DNA of 64,000 nucleotides from assembly GCA_032622095.1 (NCBI GenBank), contig CP136061.1, positions 56,660,301 through 56,724,300 of the forward strand, in the 5' to 3' direction. The position numbers were made by a program, and so were the translations under genes. Numbering within the stretch: position 1 is the stretch's first letter; each line of letters starts with the position of its first letter. Below the pieces are notes generated by a model that had not been told where the DNA came from, made no database searches, and saw only the letters and a list, made by a program, of their open reading frames with translations. This document shows positions 9,785 through 20,250 of this stretch, piece by piece. Origin of the DNA: Siphonodentalium dalli (taxonomy: Eukaryota > Mollusca > Scaphopoda > Gadilida > Siphonodentaliidae).

Positions 9785-10863
9785 TCATCTTCTTGCAGGT
9801 GACACTCTACAGTTTCGAATGATCAGTCAGGGTAAATATCTTAGAATATAGTACCAGTGTTTTCTAACACCATGGATGTGGCCTTTTTATTGTGAGAAGG
9901 TTAGTTACGAATTTGCGGATTTTTAGAGAATGTCATTGAGTTTTGAAAATTATTGTTTCAGGTGACCTTGACCCCACCAGTATAAAGTAGTAGCGATTTC
10001 TGCGAAACAGGGGCTCCAGACACCAGCGTGACTTTTTAGCACCTAAAATTTGTCATCTGCATTTTAAACAGTTTTTTGGCAATCCCAGTGGTGAGAAGTT
10101 TGAACTTTTTTGATATGAGAATGAGAAAACAGTGTTCTTCCAGTTAAAATAGGCGATTAGGCTCCCCAAAATCTTATTGTTGTGTCCCAAGGCTCAGATA
10201 ATCGCTTATTTTGGCCGTTTTTGCATCAAAATTAGATTTTTAAGGCACACAACCAAAGGGCATAACTCTTGCTACCCCCTTTAATATGATAATTCTGTAT
10301 CAAAATCTTAAAGCCTAGTATGTGCTCAACCCATGCATATATACATTGTATATGTGTTGTGGGTTCACATTTCAATGAATTGATGTCCCCTTTATTTCTG
10401 CACCCATCCCAACAGAAACCGCGGAGTGTCACCTTAAAGACCAATAAATGGCACCATTATCATCTGTCAACTTGACAATGTTGTCACTGAAAATAATTTT
10501 TTGGCGATTCTGATCAGTTAGAAGTAATATGTTATGTTAAATACACCATTCTTCTATGGATATTCCAATACAGGTGGCCTTTATCCACATAAATTGGTGG
10601 GGATATGGTGTCTTGGAGCAGTGGGGTTGTTGATGGTGGTTCATATATGTGGTTATTGATGATTTTTCAGGTGACATGTACTTCTTCATGACATCATGTT
10701 GAAAAAGCTGACATTAATATTACACAGGAAAATACGATTAGATATTCAGTATTTCTCATTCACAAGTGTGAAATTTTTATAATTCATGCTTCCCTGGTCA
10801 GATTTCACTTGACAACCTATTTTTGACGTGATGTCATATGTAACCTTTGTATAGTATCCCTTA
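9785..10863. other. Intronic non-coding stretch, nothing recognised
   Basis: No supported gene or repeat. The sequence just before 10864 may belong to the LINE relic that follows, but its frame is lost there. Confidence 0.4.
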
Positions 10864-11430
10864 ATGTTAGATAAGACAGAATCATTGCTTGTATCGTGGA
10901 AACAAATAACCGTTCACCAACCAGTATTAAAAATGTCCGCCAAGAGAATAGATGAGGTGGACACACATAAACATTTGTGTCTAACATTCAACCAGCATGG
11001 AAAATTGAAAGACCATATAGAATATATTGAAAATTTAGCGACCGAAATAATGTACATTACGAGGAAGTATAAATTTATCCTTCGCAGAAGAATAGAAAGA
11101 ATATTCTGTCCTATATTCGACCTGTCTTGGAGTATGCTTCCTCAGTATGGGACAATTGTACAAGCGAACAAGCCGATACCCTAGAAGATATTTGGTATGA
11201 AGCAGCTAGACTAGTAACTGGTGGAATAAGAAGTTGTAATAAAGAGATAGTTCTCCAAGAAGTGGGAACAATTATAAAAACGGAGAGAAAATTATAAACT
11301 TGTACTATATTTTTAAATGAAAAAAGTTACCCCCCCTACTTATACAATGCTAATCCGAATAAAGTGTCGGGTACTAGTGTAGATCACAGGCCCCTGGGGG
11401 AATTACTAAAATACCAATATACATGTAGGC
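10864..11430 (+). pseudogene. LINE ORF2 reverse-transcriptase relic, C-terminal part
   Basis: The first frame reads NV/LDKTESLLVSWK-type sequence, then EVDTHKHLCLTFNQHGKLKDHI. This resembles the segment after the catalytic YADD box in Jockey/CR1-like LINE reverse transcriptases (KTE...L..S, then HKHLG.TFN..G.W..HI). Near 11100 the frame shifts and continues as YIRPVLEYASSVWDNCTSEQ and AARLVTGGIRS, the thumb-region motif Y.RP.LEYA..VWD followed by A.R.VTG. It stops at a TAA at 11295-11297 and resumes in that frame with SYPPYLYNANP and RPLGELLKY. At least one frameshift and one stop make it dead. The catalytic palm is missing, consistent with 5' truncation. It lies antisense to the ZP-like gene, in an intron. 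Confidence 0.8.
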
Positions 11431-11707
11431 CGCAACCTGATGGTTTGTCCCCAGAGCGCAGCGGGGGTCAAAATTTATCTCCTATATATTGCCAATTTCT
11501 ATGTTCATCTATGTATGTGTTATACACACTACCAGTATATATGTGTATCTTCCTGTTTCTATGTTAATTGACAAATCATGTTTATGTGATGTATTATATA
11601 TTTGTTATATTTACACATGTGTTAAGTGACAATGTGGTCACGATGGACATAATATCATTAAAGACATTAAAGAAAAACATTCAATAGATGAGGATTGAAC
11701 AACATTT
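11431..11707. other. Possible 3' UTR of the LINE relic
   Basis: AT-rich spacer between the reverse-transcriptase relic and the GIY-YIG relic. It has TATGTGT-rich runs and no coding signal. It could be the 3' UTR of the LINE, but no clear tail or target-site duplication was found. Confidence 0.3.
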
Positions 11708-12292
11708 GTGACAACTCATAACCCTCATCACCTTAACCAGGTTGGAATTACTTGCAGCTTAATACCCATTATCCACAAGGATACACATATGCGGGAGGTA
11801 TTCCCAGACAACAACTTTGTACATAGCAAAATGCAGCCATGAAATGTGAAAAAAGAGCGAGATATGATAGCACGAAAAAAGTGAACCAAGTATCCAAGTG
11901 TGCATGGGGACCGGCGTTGTAAAACATGTAAACTTAATATATACACAGGGACGGAATTCCATCCGAAGAACGGACAAACAATTATGCCGAATACAACACT
12001 AAATTGTAAATCACGCAATTTAATTTATTGCATCACCTGTTCGGGATGCAGTGAATAATATATCGGATAGACGGGTGGTACCCTGATCGAGGGAAATCGC
12101 AGGCATCGCCAACAAGTCAGAGACGATAGCACAAGGATGATCCCTCTCAGCAAACATATAGTTGAATCCAGCTATGGGATATACAAACTATTCCCATTTT
12201 ATAAAATGGCGATTGAGAGCTGCGCGGAAAGGCTGAACTTTTTCCAAGCCAAATTCCTGCCTAAACTCAATGCACTTAACCGCCATGCATGA
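11708..12292 (+). pseudogene. Penelope-like element relic: GIY-YIG endonuclease region
   Basis: One reading frame (codons starting at positions that leave remainder 2 on division by 3) runs to a TGA at 12290-12292. In order it shows THNPHHLNQV, MREVFPDNNFVHSK, GDRRCKTCKL with a CxxC pair, CKSRNLIYCITCSGC, then YIG, HR and KHI-E segments, ending FFQAKFLPKLNALNRHA. In the C-terminal region of Penelope-like elements an NP.L.....I..+...I segment and a C..C/NVIY.I.C..C zinc-like motif precede the GIY-YIG nuclease, with YVG.T and an HR a few residues on. The frame is broken by four stops (two TGA, one TAA, one TAG) but no frameshift. The YIG remains; residues just before and after it are stops. The reverse-transcriptase part was not found upstream. 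A host GIY-YIG gene is a less likely alternative. Confidence 0.75.
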
Positions 12293-13396
12293 AATTATCC
12301 CCCATTTTGCCATATGACATCACAATACTAATCACGTCATTCATGAAGGCGTGAAAGGCCTCGGAATAAAGAATGTATTTTCGACTATATATATACAACT
12401 ATCCAGTAGCTTATTGTATTGGCTATTATTGTGTATATTTAGTAGACAGAAAGCATATAACGTACAATGTACCTTCTAACCTGGGCATCGCCAAAGGGCT
12501 TGCCCATGAAAATATGGACGTGACCCGGCCATTCGTTGTCCAGGATAAGAAGGTATTTCGACCACACTCGTGAACCAATCGATTTTCACAACTTGAATAA
12601 ATTTAGTTGGCACTCCCATCGATATTAAATTATAAGTTTTCACCTGGTGCCTAAAACCTTTTAACTGATACAAAATCTAACCAAAACACTTTGTATCAAT
12701 ATTTATAACTCTTCAGTAAATGGAGGAAAATAAAGATATAATAATAATTATATTTACAAAATAATAGACGATATATACACATGTTATATGCATGGCTCAG
12801 GTACAATGGGAATATCTTACACTAAACACAATTCTTATTGTTGTCACCCCGTGTGGGCCCGGGGTAGAATTGGCCTACCGCCAAACTGCGAGGGGTAAAA
12901 ATCCCCTAATGTGGCACCCTGTTTGCCGTGGGGTGCATCCCGTGAGGTGTGGTATAGGAGTCCTGGAGGTACTGAGGCATCGACTTGCGGATACGACTTA
13001 GCTCATGGTCCTCTTTGGTCCTACATCTCTTCAAGACCGGTGGTTGAGTTGACCCGGCCCAACCAATCGGCTAGTCACGCCTCTCCACAGTGTTTCAGAT
13101 TCAATATTTTGTTATATGTTGTGGTGCTTGTCGGATGTTTGAAGTATTGTTTTCAGTTTGTTCATGTATGATGTTTCTGTTCTCTCTTGTCTCTGTTGTG
13201 TTCGTCCTGATGATTGTTGAGTGTTGAACCCTGTCTTGTTAACGCCTGTCTCACTGGAGAGGTACCGGGAGGCTGATATATGCAGTGACTGAACGGGTCA
13301 CCGCTTCAGCTATGTACCAGTCTTTGGCCCGACCAGAATTTGAAGTGTAGTCCACGGCGGCTGCTGGGCTATAGTTGTCGATTTTTTGCTTTTTGT

Positions 13397-14645
13397 ATGG
13401 CAACTCAAACAAAAAAACAACGTCTTGCTCGTAAGAATGATGACTCACCAAGTTCCAATGATGCTGTGGTATTCCCTCAGTATTTGGTTCTTGGCTTTCA
13501 TCCAAATGTAAAAAGACCTTTTATTTTTGTCATTGACAAAACACTACAAAGCATTGCTGGACAATTGAAATCTGTTAAACCAATCAGGACTGGGCCAATA
13601 AGTGGCTCTCTCTTGATTGAATGCTCAAAGAAAGTTCAATCTGATGCTCTGCTAGAGTTAACAATTGCGCAAACACCAGTATTGGTTACTCCTCACAAGA
13701 CATTAAATAGTAACAGAGCTGTTTTGCGTCCCGCGAGTTGGTACCACAGGGAGTTACAGAAGTCCGTCGATTTACAAAAACTGTTGATGGTATTTGAGTT
13801 CCTCTGAATGGTTATCTTCTGACCTTCAATCGGTGTGAACATCCACCCACATTGAAGGTTTGGTACATGAAGATAGATATAAGTACCTATGTTCCGAATC
13901 CATTACGATGTTTTAAATGCCAGGGCTATGGCCATGGCCAGGAACATTGTAAAAGTAAAGAAACCATTTGTGCACGCTGTTCTGTTTCTGTTCATGATCA
14001 TAAGGATTGTACAAATCCTAAAAGATGTTCGGACTGTCAAGGTTCACATGCTGCAATGGATCGCTCGTGTCCCATATGGGACTATGAATTCAAGATACAA
14101 AGATGTAAGGCTGAGAAACATTTATCGTATATGGATGCTAAGAAATTAGTTGAAACCAGACCATCAATTTCTCAAGTCACATACTCAGCTGCCATTTCTA
14201 AGAAAAAGTAAGTTGATGACTGCACTCAGACAGAGAGTCAAACAAAACTCGGCAATATATCGATAGCAACACAAGTGCAAGAGAATGATATTACTTTGTT
14301 CCTGAACCTGTCTCACGGGAAATGGATACAGCTACTACAGATTTTACGTTTGTTCCGAAACCAACTAAGGAAATTGATCCCATTGTACCAAAACAGAAAA
14401 CCCCAAAATCTGTCAAAAGCTTCGACTATCAGAAAAACAGGTTGATCTTTGAATTTGCAAAGTTTGACACGATGTTCAAAGATAAGCAGTCAACTTTAAG
14501 TGGATCCAGGCATTTGATGTGGGGGCATGCTGGCAGTGTTGTGACACGTCACATGCAGAGCCTACCACCTGAACATCAACTTGACGAATTAATTCAGGCT
14601 CACACCAGATTCATCAGATATTATAAATATCTTATGAGTTATTAA
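13397..14645 (+). pseudogene. LINE ORF1 nucleic-acid-binding (gag-like) protein, broken
   Basis: The likely start is the ATG at 13397 (MATQTKKQRLARK), giving a basic N-terminus. It is followed by a segment (PQYLVLGFHP to LLELTIAQTPVLV) like the RNA-recognition-like region of I/Jockey ORF1 proteins. Near 13740 the frame changes and a TGA at 13795-13797 follows. From about 13852 the frame is open and shows three zinc knuckles: CFKCQGYGHGQEHC (CX2CX4HX4C), CARCSVSVHDHKDC (CX2CX4HX4C) and CSDCQGSHAAMDRSC (CX2CX3HX6C). A TAA at 14209-14211 interrupts it, the same frame resumes, and a further shift near 14300 leads to a C-terminal tail ending KYLMSY at 14645. The role in the intact element is to coat retrotransposon RNA. 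This copy has two frameshifts and two stops. Confidence 0.85.
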
Positions 14646-14963
14646 AAAGTCGACTTTGACGACTACTTCACATATTTCAATGTGGACCGGCCTTAGTTAA
14701 ATTAAATTATTTATATTTGTTGATTACATTTCATGCAGGTTTTATATATTGGCGGTTCTCAAAGCAGCATTGCTGTTCTTTTTTGTTATTCTGTTTTATA
14801 TGTGTTTGCACAACGGTCAGTTTCTTAATGGTTCTGGCCCAAATCGAGCACTACCGCTCTGATTTTGGTGTTTTTATTTGTATATATTTTTTACGTTTTA
14901 GTCTAATTCACTGTCATTTCTAATCACAGTTGCTTCACTCGATTTTGATAATCTGTTTCTTCT

Positions 14964-15009
14964 CGTCGTGATAAAACGACGTTAAACCCCAAATCAATCA
15001 GTCAATCAA
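14964..15009 (+). other. LINE 3' hairpin and simple tail
   Basis: CGTCGT (14964-14969) pairs perfectly with ACGACG (14976-14981) around a GATAAA loop. GTTAAACCCC and AATCAATCAGTCAATCAATG follow at once. A stem-loop followed by a short tandem tail is the usual reverse-transcriptase recognition end of this type of LINE and its SINE partners. The SINE at 1972-2302 has a related, not identical, end. Confidence 0.75.
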
Positions 15010-16492
15010 TGAAACTTATTTTTGTCTGGTTTGACTCCGTGGTACGAAGTTGTTTTGTGTACGTTTTTTTTCCTGCGCGAATTCCGAAATGGATTTTAAG
15101 GACGCGTGAGTCATGCTGGAATTGGAGATACAATCGTAATTGTTTGTTTAATTGCGTTTACGGTTATTTAATGTTTATACACACGTGTGAATGGTGTACT
15201 AGTCTGTTAGTTAACAATTATCCGGAATATTATTCAAATAATTGGGCATAATGATTCTATTCACTCAGTGAGCTAGTGCAGTTGGAATTACCAGTGTATA
15301 TGCCTGTATAGCTATTAACAGTAAGGAATTCGCAGTGTGTTATTATCTTATCGCTGTCAACTGTTAACTCAGTTGGCCATTAGGTCAGTCGCCATTTAGA
15401 TTCATTGTGATTCAATACAACTGGCGGATATCGATTTGGCCACGAGTTGGGGGGGGGGTATTTTTATGGCCATGATAATTATTGCTATATTGTAGGTGCA
15501 CCATCATCAATAATAATAATATATTAATATTAACTAACACCAATAATTTAAATTAACATTGAGTGATCAGTTTGTCACATTTTCAATATGTATAAATATT
15601 TATCAATTTGCCTGCATGACCCAAATTGTAGTCACTATTGAAAGATTAGTGCGAAACACCCGAGCGCGGCTGAGGCAAGTACATATTGAAGTTCACCAGG
15701 GGGGCCCCGAGGGAACATTTTAAAGAAAAAAATATGTTCATTTGGTGCACTTTTCTTACTTTCGTGACTTTGGCAGTCATAATGGGCGCGGACATGATTC
15801 AAAATTTGGCAGTAAGTTATTAAACTATTAGATACAATTATGAGGTACCTATACTTGGTGAAAACAATGTGTGGGGGTACATGTCCTCTATGCCAGCCCC
15901 GACTATGTCGCCTCTGACTAGATTTATCATTCTATGAAGCACCGCCAAATATTCTTCGATAGTTTGTTCAACTTATTGTCATTTAGATTGGTACCAGTGG
16001 TTTGTTCCACATGTATCAAACCGGAACAATCAATGAGCAATAGTTCTGACAGCGGGCCAAAGCCCCTAAGCCAATAATTCACTGAAATGAATACCTGAGG
16101 TAGACAAAGGAAGAGTATTAGTAAACATGGATATCACGGATATCCAACCACTGCGAGGATATAAAACATATCCAAAATGTAGAAACTCAATGTTATAGTC
16201 CTCTGGTATAAGATTTCACCAGTAATCTCGTCTGTACTAACTTTCAAAATGTATGTCACAGTACTGTTAAATGGAGATTACCTTCCTTGAACTCTTCTCT
16301 AAGATTTGCAGCTTTGTATGGCTTATTGCAGTCATGTCTCAAATTATACCCAGTGTGTGTATGTAGCCATTCCATGTATCATTTATCAGAATAACATAAT
16401 TCTAACCAGTTCACTGTTGGTTAGAATTACGATGCCAATGAACGTTTGAGACGGTGACATGCTTCTGTGATACATATATATCTTGTACTTAC
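15010..16492. other. Intronic non-coding stretch, nothing firm recognised
   Basis: It contains a 10-G run near 15450, AT-rich sequence, and a GC-rich block near 15660-15715. A 40-codon open frame on the minus strand at 16256-16378 reads like protein but has no fitting splice phase. No element was recognised. Confidence 0.45.
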
Positions 16493-16644
16493 TTTGCGTT
16501 ATAGAGAACAGAAGTTATGTCAGTGTCAGTGACTGCATTCGTGGTATGGTTAAATGTACATTTCAGTTGGACGACATCATCCGTTTTTGTAAGCCCTATT
16601 CCATTGTACTGAAACACTACACTCATTGTGTATTCATCTGCTTC
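16493..16644 (-). CDS. ZP-domain-like protein, exon 1 of those visible
   Basis: On the minus strand the acceptor CTACATTTTCTAG (AG at plus 16646-16645) opens a 152-base exon ending at a strong donor, GCAAA|GTAAGTACA (plus 16492). It starts in phase 0 with EADEYTMSVVFQYNG, continues with GLTKTDDVVQLKCTFNH, and ends in SVLYNA plus two bases, completed by exon 8917-9080. The string V-V-F-Q-Y...T-x-x-D-D-V-V-x-L-x-C-T-F is what the last strand of a ZP-N module looks like in invertebrate egg-coat and other ZP proteins: a hydrophobic strand, a D-D turn, then a Cys. An alternative acceptor six bases in (GAAGCAG|ATG) is weaker. ZP proteins are secreted or membrane-bound and polymerise into extracellular filaments. 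The earlier exons, with signal peptide and first ZP-N cysteines, must lie to the right and were not found. Confidence 0.75.
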
Positions 16645-16842
16645 CTAGAAAATGTAGATATAAAACAGTATAATGATAGCATTATCATAAGCATGTCAAC
16701 AACTTACAGTTGTCAAAATTCGCTTGTGAAAATTATTGTTATGTATATATCACTGTTACAATTACATTACCAATCAAAGTCTAACTAGTTCAATGAGATA
16801 CCAGATTTTAATCAAAGATTACATTGGAAGAAGTTGCAGTTA

Positions 16843-16863
16843 TCTATTATATATTTTGAAAGA

Positions 16864-16903
<40 letters not shown>

Positions 16904-17770
16904 TGTGTGTAATCGATGGACTCAAAAACGGCTGAGCCAATTTCGATGAAACTTGGTATGTGGGGGTATTTTCGGGCCACGAGTAACATAGGCCTATTAA
17001 TTTGTCCGTGCGAGGTCAACTTCTCACGTGCCGAGGTCAAATCTGTTTTTACGCTGTGTTACGGGACTTTAATTTGAGTTCGGTGCTTACAAATCGATTC
17101 GAAACAGCGCGAATAATAACATGCCAGTCATAATAATGACACTATGAGAATCTTTCGTGTTTCCTCTTTCCAACGATATATAATATGTATGTATCCGTTT
17201 TAGTTATCTGCCTCAATTATTAAGAAGAAGTGGTACGATCTTCTATCAGGGTAAAAACAATGCGTAACTTCTATGACGTCGTTAGAGGTCATAAAGTTAG
17301 ATCACGTTAACTCTTGACCGGCCGATGCATTTGACTGTTTCAGACGTCTTGGCGATATCTCGGGCACCGATGGTAATTTATCTTTACGTTGAAACTTGAT
17401 AATTAATGAGCGTGTGTATATGAGGCGCGTTTATATACTTCAGTGGAAATCAAATCGGGTTAAACTGGCGGATTTTTACGGACGAAATTTGGTATCTCGG
17501 TATCCGCTGGGCCGATTTCCCGGTATCCGCTGGGCCGATTTCCACCATTTTTGGGGTGTTGGTGTTTGACCCCACCTGACCTTGACCTTCAAAATGGTCA
17601 ATTCAAGGTCAAATCGGGTAAAACCGGATGGATTTCGACGGGTACTTTTGTCGGGTACATTTGTTCGGGCACTGTGTTTTGGACGGGTCAAATCGTGACC
17701 CCACTTGACATTGGCCTTCAAAATAGACAATTCAAGGTCAAAGCCCGGACGAAGTCGGGTCACCTTCTAG
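16843..17770 (+). mobile_element. Non-autonomous Helitron, array unit 1
   Basis: It begins TCTATTATATATTTTGAAAG after an A (16842) and ends with hairpin CCC(G)GAC-GAA-GTCGGG, then TCACCTTCTAG. TC at the 5' end, and a short hairpin before CTAG at the 3' end, are Helitron hallmarks. A (TG)n run follows the 5' end, then a GGACTC...GATGAAACTTGGTATG block. It has no Rep/helicase coding. An internal 23-bp unit, GGTATCCGCTGGGCCGATTTCC, is duplicated near 17491-17542. Confidence 0.85.
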
Positions 17771-18690
17771 TCTATTATATATTTTGGAAGATCTGTGTGT
17801 GTGTGTGTGTCTGTCTGTCAGTAATCGATGGACTCGAAAATAGCCCAGCCGATTTCGATGAAACTTGGTATGTGGGGGTATTTTCGGGCCACGAGTAACA
17901 TAGGCCTATTAATTTGTCCGTGCGAGGTCAACTTCTCACGTGCCGAGGTCAAATCTGTTTTTACGCTGTGTTACGGGACTTTAATTTGAGTTCGGTGCTT
18001 ACAAATCGATTCGAAACAGCGCGAATAATAACATGCCAGTCATAATAATGACACTATGAGAATCTTTCGTGTTTCCTCTTTCCAACGATATATAATATGT
18101 ATGTATCCGTTTTAGTTATCTGCCTCAATTATTAAGAAGAAGTGGTACGATCTTCTATCAGGGTAAAAACAATGCGTAACTTCTATGACGTCGTTAGAGG
18201 TCATAAAGTTAGATCACGTTAACTCTTAACAGGCCGATGCATTTGACTGTTTCAGACGTCTTGGCGATATCTCGGGCACCGATGGTAATTTATCTTTACG
18301 TTGAAACTTGATAATTAATGAGCGTGTGTATATGAGGCGCGTTTATATACTTCAGTGGAAATCAAATCGAGTTAAACTGGCGGATTTTTACGGACGAAAT
18401 TTGATGCATAGGGTATCTCGGTATCCGCTGGGCCGATTTCCCGGTATCCGCTGGGCCGATTTCCACCATTTTTGGGGTGTTGGTGTTTGACCCCACCTGA
18501 CCTTGACCGTCAAAATGGTCAATTCAAGGTCAAATCGGGTAAAACCGGATGGATTTCGACGGGTACTTTTGTCGGGTACTTTTGTTCGGGCACTGTGTTT
18601 TGGACGGGTCAAATCGTGACCCCACTTGACCTTGGCCTTCAAAATAGACAATTCAAGGTCAAAGCCCGGACGAAGTCGGGTCACCTTCTA
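17771..18690 (+). mobile_element. Non-autonomous Helitron, array unit 2
   Basis: It starts directly at the CTAG end of unit 1 without spacer. It is nearly identical to unit 1 through most of its length, including the internal GGTATCCGCTGGGCC duplication. Its 3' end is TTCTA rather than TTCTAG, so the terminal G is missing at the junction with unit 3. Confidence 0.85.
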
Positions 18691-19405
18691 TCTATTATAT
18701 ATTTTGAAAGATCTGTGTGTGTGTGTGTATCTGTCTGTGTGTAATCGATGGACTCGAAAATGGCCCAGCCGATTTCGATGAAACTTGGTATGTGGGGGTA
18801 TTTTCGGGTCAGGAGTAACATAGGCCTATTGATTTTCAGATCCGATGTCAACTTTTCACGTGCCGAGGTCAAATCTGTTTTTACGCCGTTTTGCGCTAAT
18901 ATATTTCAGTTCGGTGCTCACAAATCGATTCGATATAGCGCGAATAATAAATTGCCAGTCATATAATTTGCACGGTTAGAATCTGTGGCGCTTCATCTTT
19001 CCAATGATGTATCACACGCCTATGTACGTTTAAAGTTTCTACCTTAATTATCGGGAAGAACGCAGGACCATGCTTCGCTCATCGAAAATCATTGCGTAAA
19101 TATATTACGCCTTAACATATCGTGACGTGTTCGCGTTAACTCTTAACCGGCCGATGTCGCGTTAACTCATCACCGCCGAGGTATCCGCAAATGACATTTG
19201 GCTATATATCTCGGAAACGGGTGGAGCTATCGACTTGAAATTTGGTATGTGAATGTATCTTGCCCCGGATACGAATTTTATCGGGTCGCCGAGTCCGTGC
19301 GACGCCAGCTTCGCGCATGCGCAGACCAGATCTCGGAAACGGGTGGAGCAATCGACTTGAAATTTGGTTTTTGAATAGCCCGGACGAAGTCGGGTCACCT
19401 TCTAG
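18691..19405 (+). mobile_element. Non-autonomous Helitron, array unit 3
   Basis: It shares the 5' end (about 110 bases) and 3' end (about 35 bases) with units 1 and 2. The middle is different or much diverged: it includes TTTTCAGATCCGA, ATATTTCAGTTCGG, and a TATCTCGGAAACGGGTGGAG block present twice with GCGCATGCGCAGACC between. It ends in a complete TTCTAG. Confidence 0.85.
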
Positions 19406-19426
19406 TCTATTATATATTTTGAAAGA

Positions 19427-19461
<35 letters not shown>

Positions 19462-20250
19462 CTGTCTGTCTGTGTGTAATCGATGGACTCGAAAATGGCT
19501 GAGCCAATTTCGATGAAACTTGGTATGTGGGGGTATTTTCGGGTCAGGAGTAACATAGGCCTATTGATTTTCAGATCCGAGGTCAACTTTTCACGTGCCG
19601 AGGTCAAATCTGTTTTAAGCCGTTTTGCGCTAATATATTTCAGTTCGGTGCTCACAAATCGATTAGATATAGCGCGAATAATAAATTGCCAGTCATATAA
19701 TTTGCACGGTTAGAATCTGTGTGGCTTCATCTTTCCAATGATGCATCACACGCCTGTGTACGTTTAAAGTTTCTACCTTAATTATCGGGAAGAACGCAGG
19801 ACCATGCTTCGCTCATCGAAAATCATTGCGTAAAAAAATATTACGCCATCAACATATCGTGACGTGTTCGCGTTAACTCTTAACGTGCCGATGTCGCGTT
19901 AACTCATCACCGGCCGAGGTATCCGCAAATGACATTGGGCTATATATCTCGGAAACGGGTGGAGCTATCGACTTGAAATTTGGTATGTGAATGTATCTTG
20001 CCCCGGATACGAATTTTATCGGGTCGCCGAGCTTCGCGCATGCGCAGACCAGATCTCGGAAACGGGTGGAGCTATCGACTTGAAATTTGGTATGTGAATG
20101 TATCTTGCCCCGGATACGAATTTTATCGGGTCGCCGAGCCCGTGCGACGCCAGCTTCGCGCATGCGCAGACCAGATCTCGGAAACGGGTGGAGCAATCGA
20201 CTTGAAATTTGGTTTTTGAATAGCCCGGACGAAGTCGGGTCACCTTCTAG
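19406..20250 (+). mobile_element. Non-autonomous Helitron, array unit 4
   Basis: It is the same subtype as unit 3 but carries an additional copy of the TATCTCGGAAACGGGTGGAG...GCATGCGCAGACC block, three in all between about 19947 and 20211. It ends CTAG at 20250 followed by T at 20251. Together with A at 16842 this gives the A|T target site expected for a single Helitron insertion of the whole array, with no target-site duplication. Confidence 0.85.

Larger units (their letters stand above)
12850..15009 (+). mobile_element. ORF1-only LINE derivative (I/Jockey-like, three CCHC knuckles)
   Basis: The element appears to start near a GTGTGGGCCCGGGGTAGAATT block, a 5' UTR type I associate with mollusc retroposons. 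It carries a broken ORF1 (13397-14645), then about 300 bases of 3' UTR, and ends in the hairpin CGTCGT-GATAAA-ACGACG plus GTTAAACCCC and a CAAT-rich tail. Between ORF1 and the 3' UTR, where about 3 kb of endonuclease/reverse-transcriptase ORF2 should be, there is none. Either ORF2 was deleted or this is a non-autonomous subfamily. It lies antisense in the 7.4-kb intron of the ZP-like gene. The 5' boundary is approximate. Confidence 0.72.

Noticed and set aside
16256-16378. 40-codon minus-strand fragment (NLRHDCNKPYKAANL) as another ZP-gene exon
   Set aside because: Its possible donor (GAAG|GTAATC) leaves the wrong phase between exons 16493-16644 and 8917-9080, which already join exactly.
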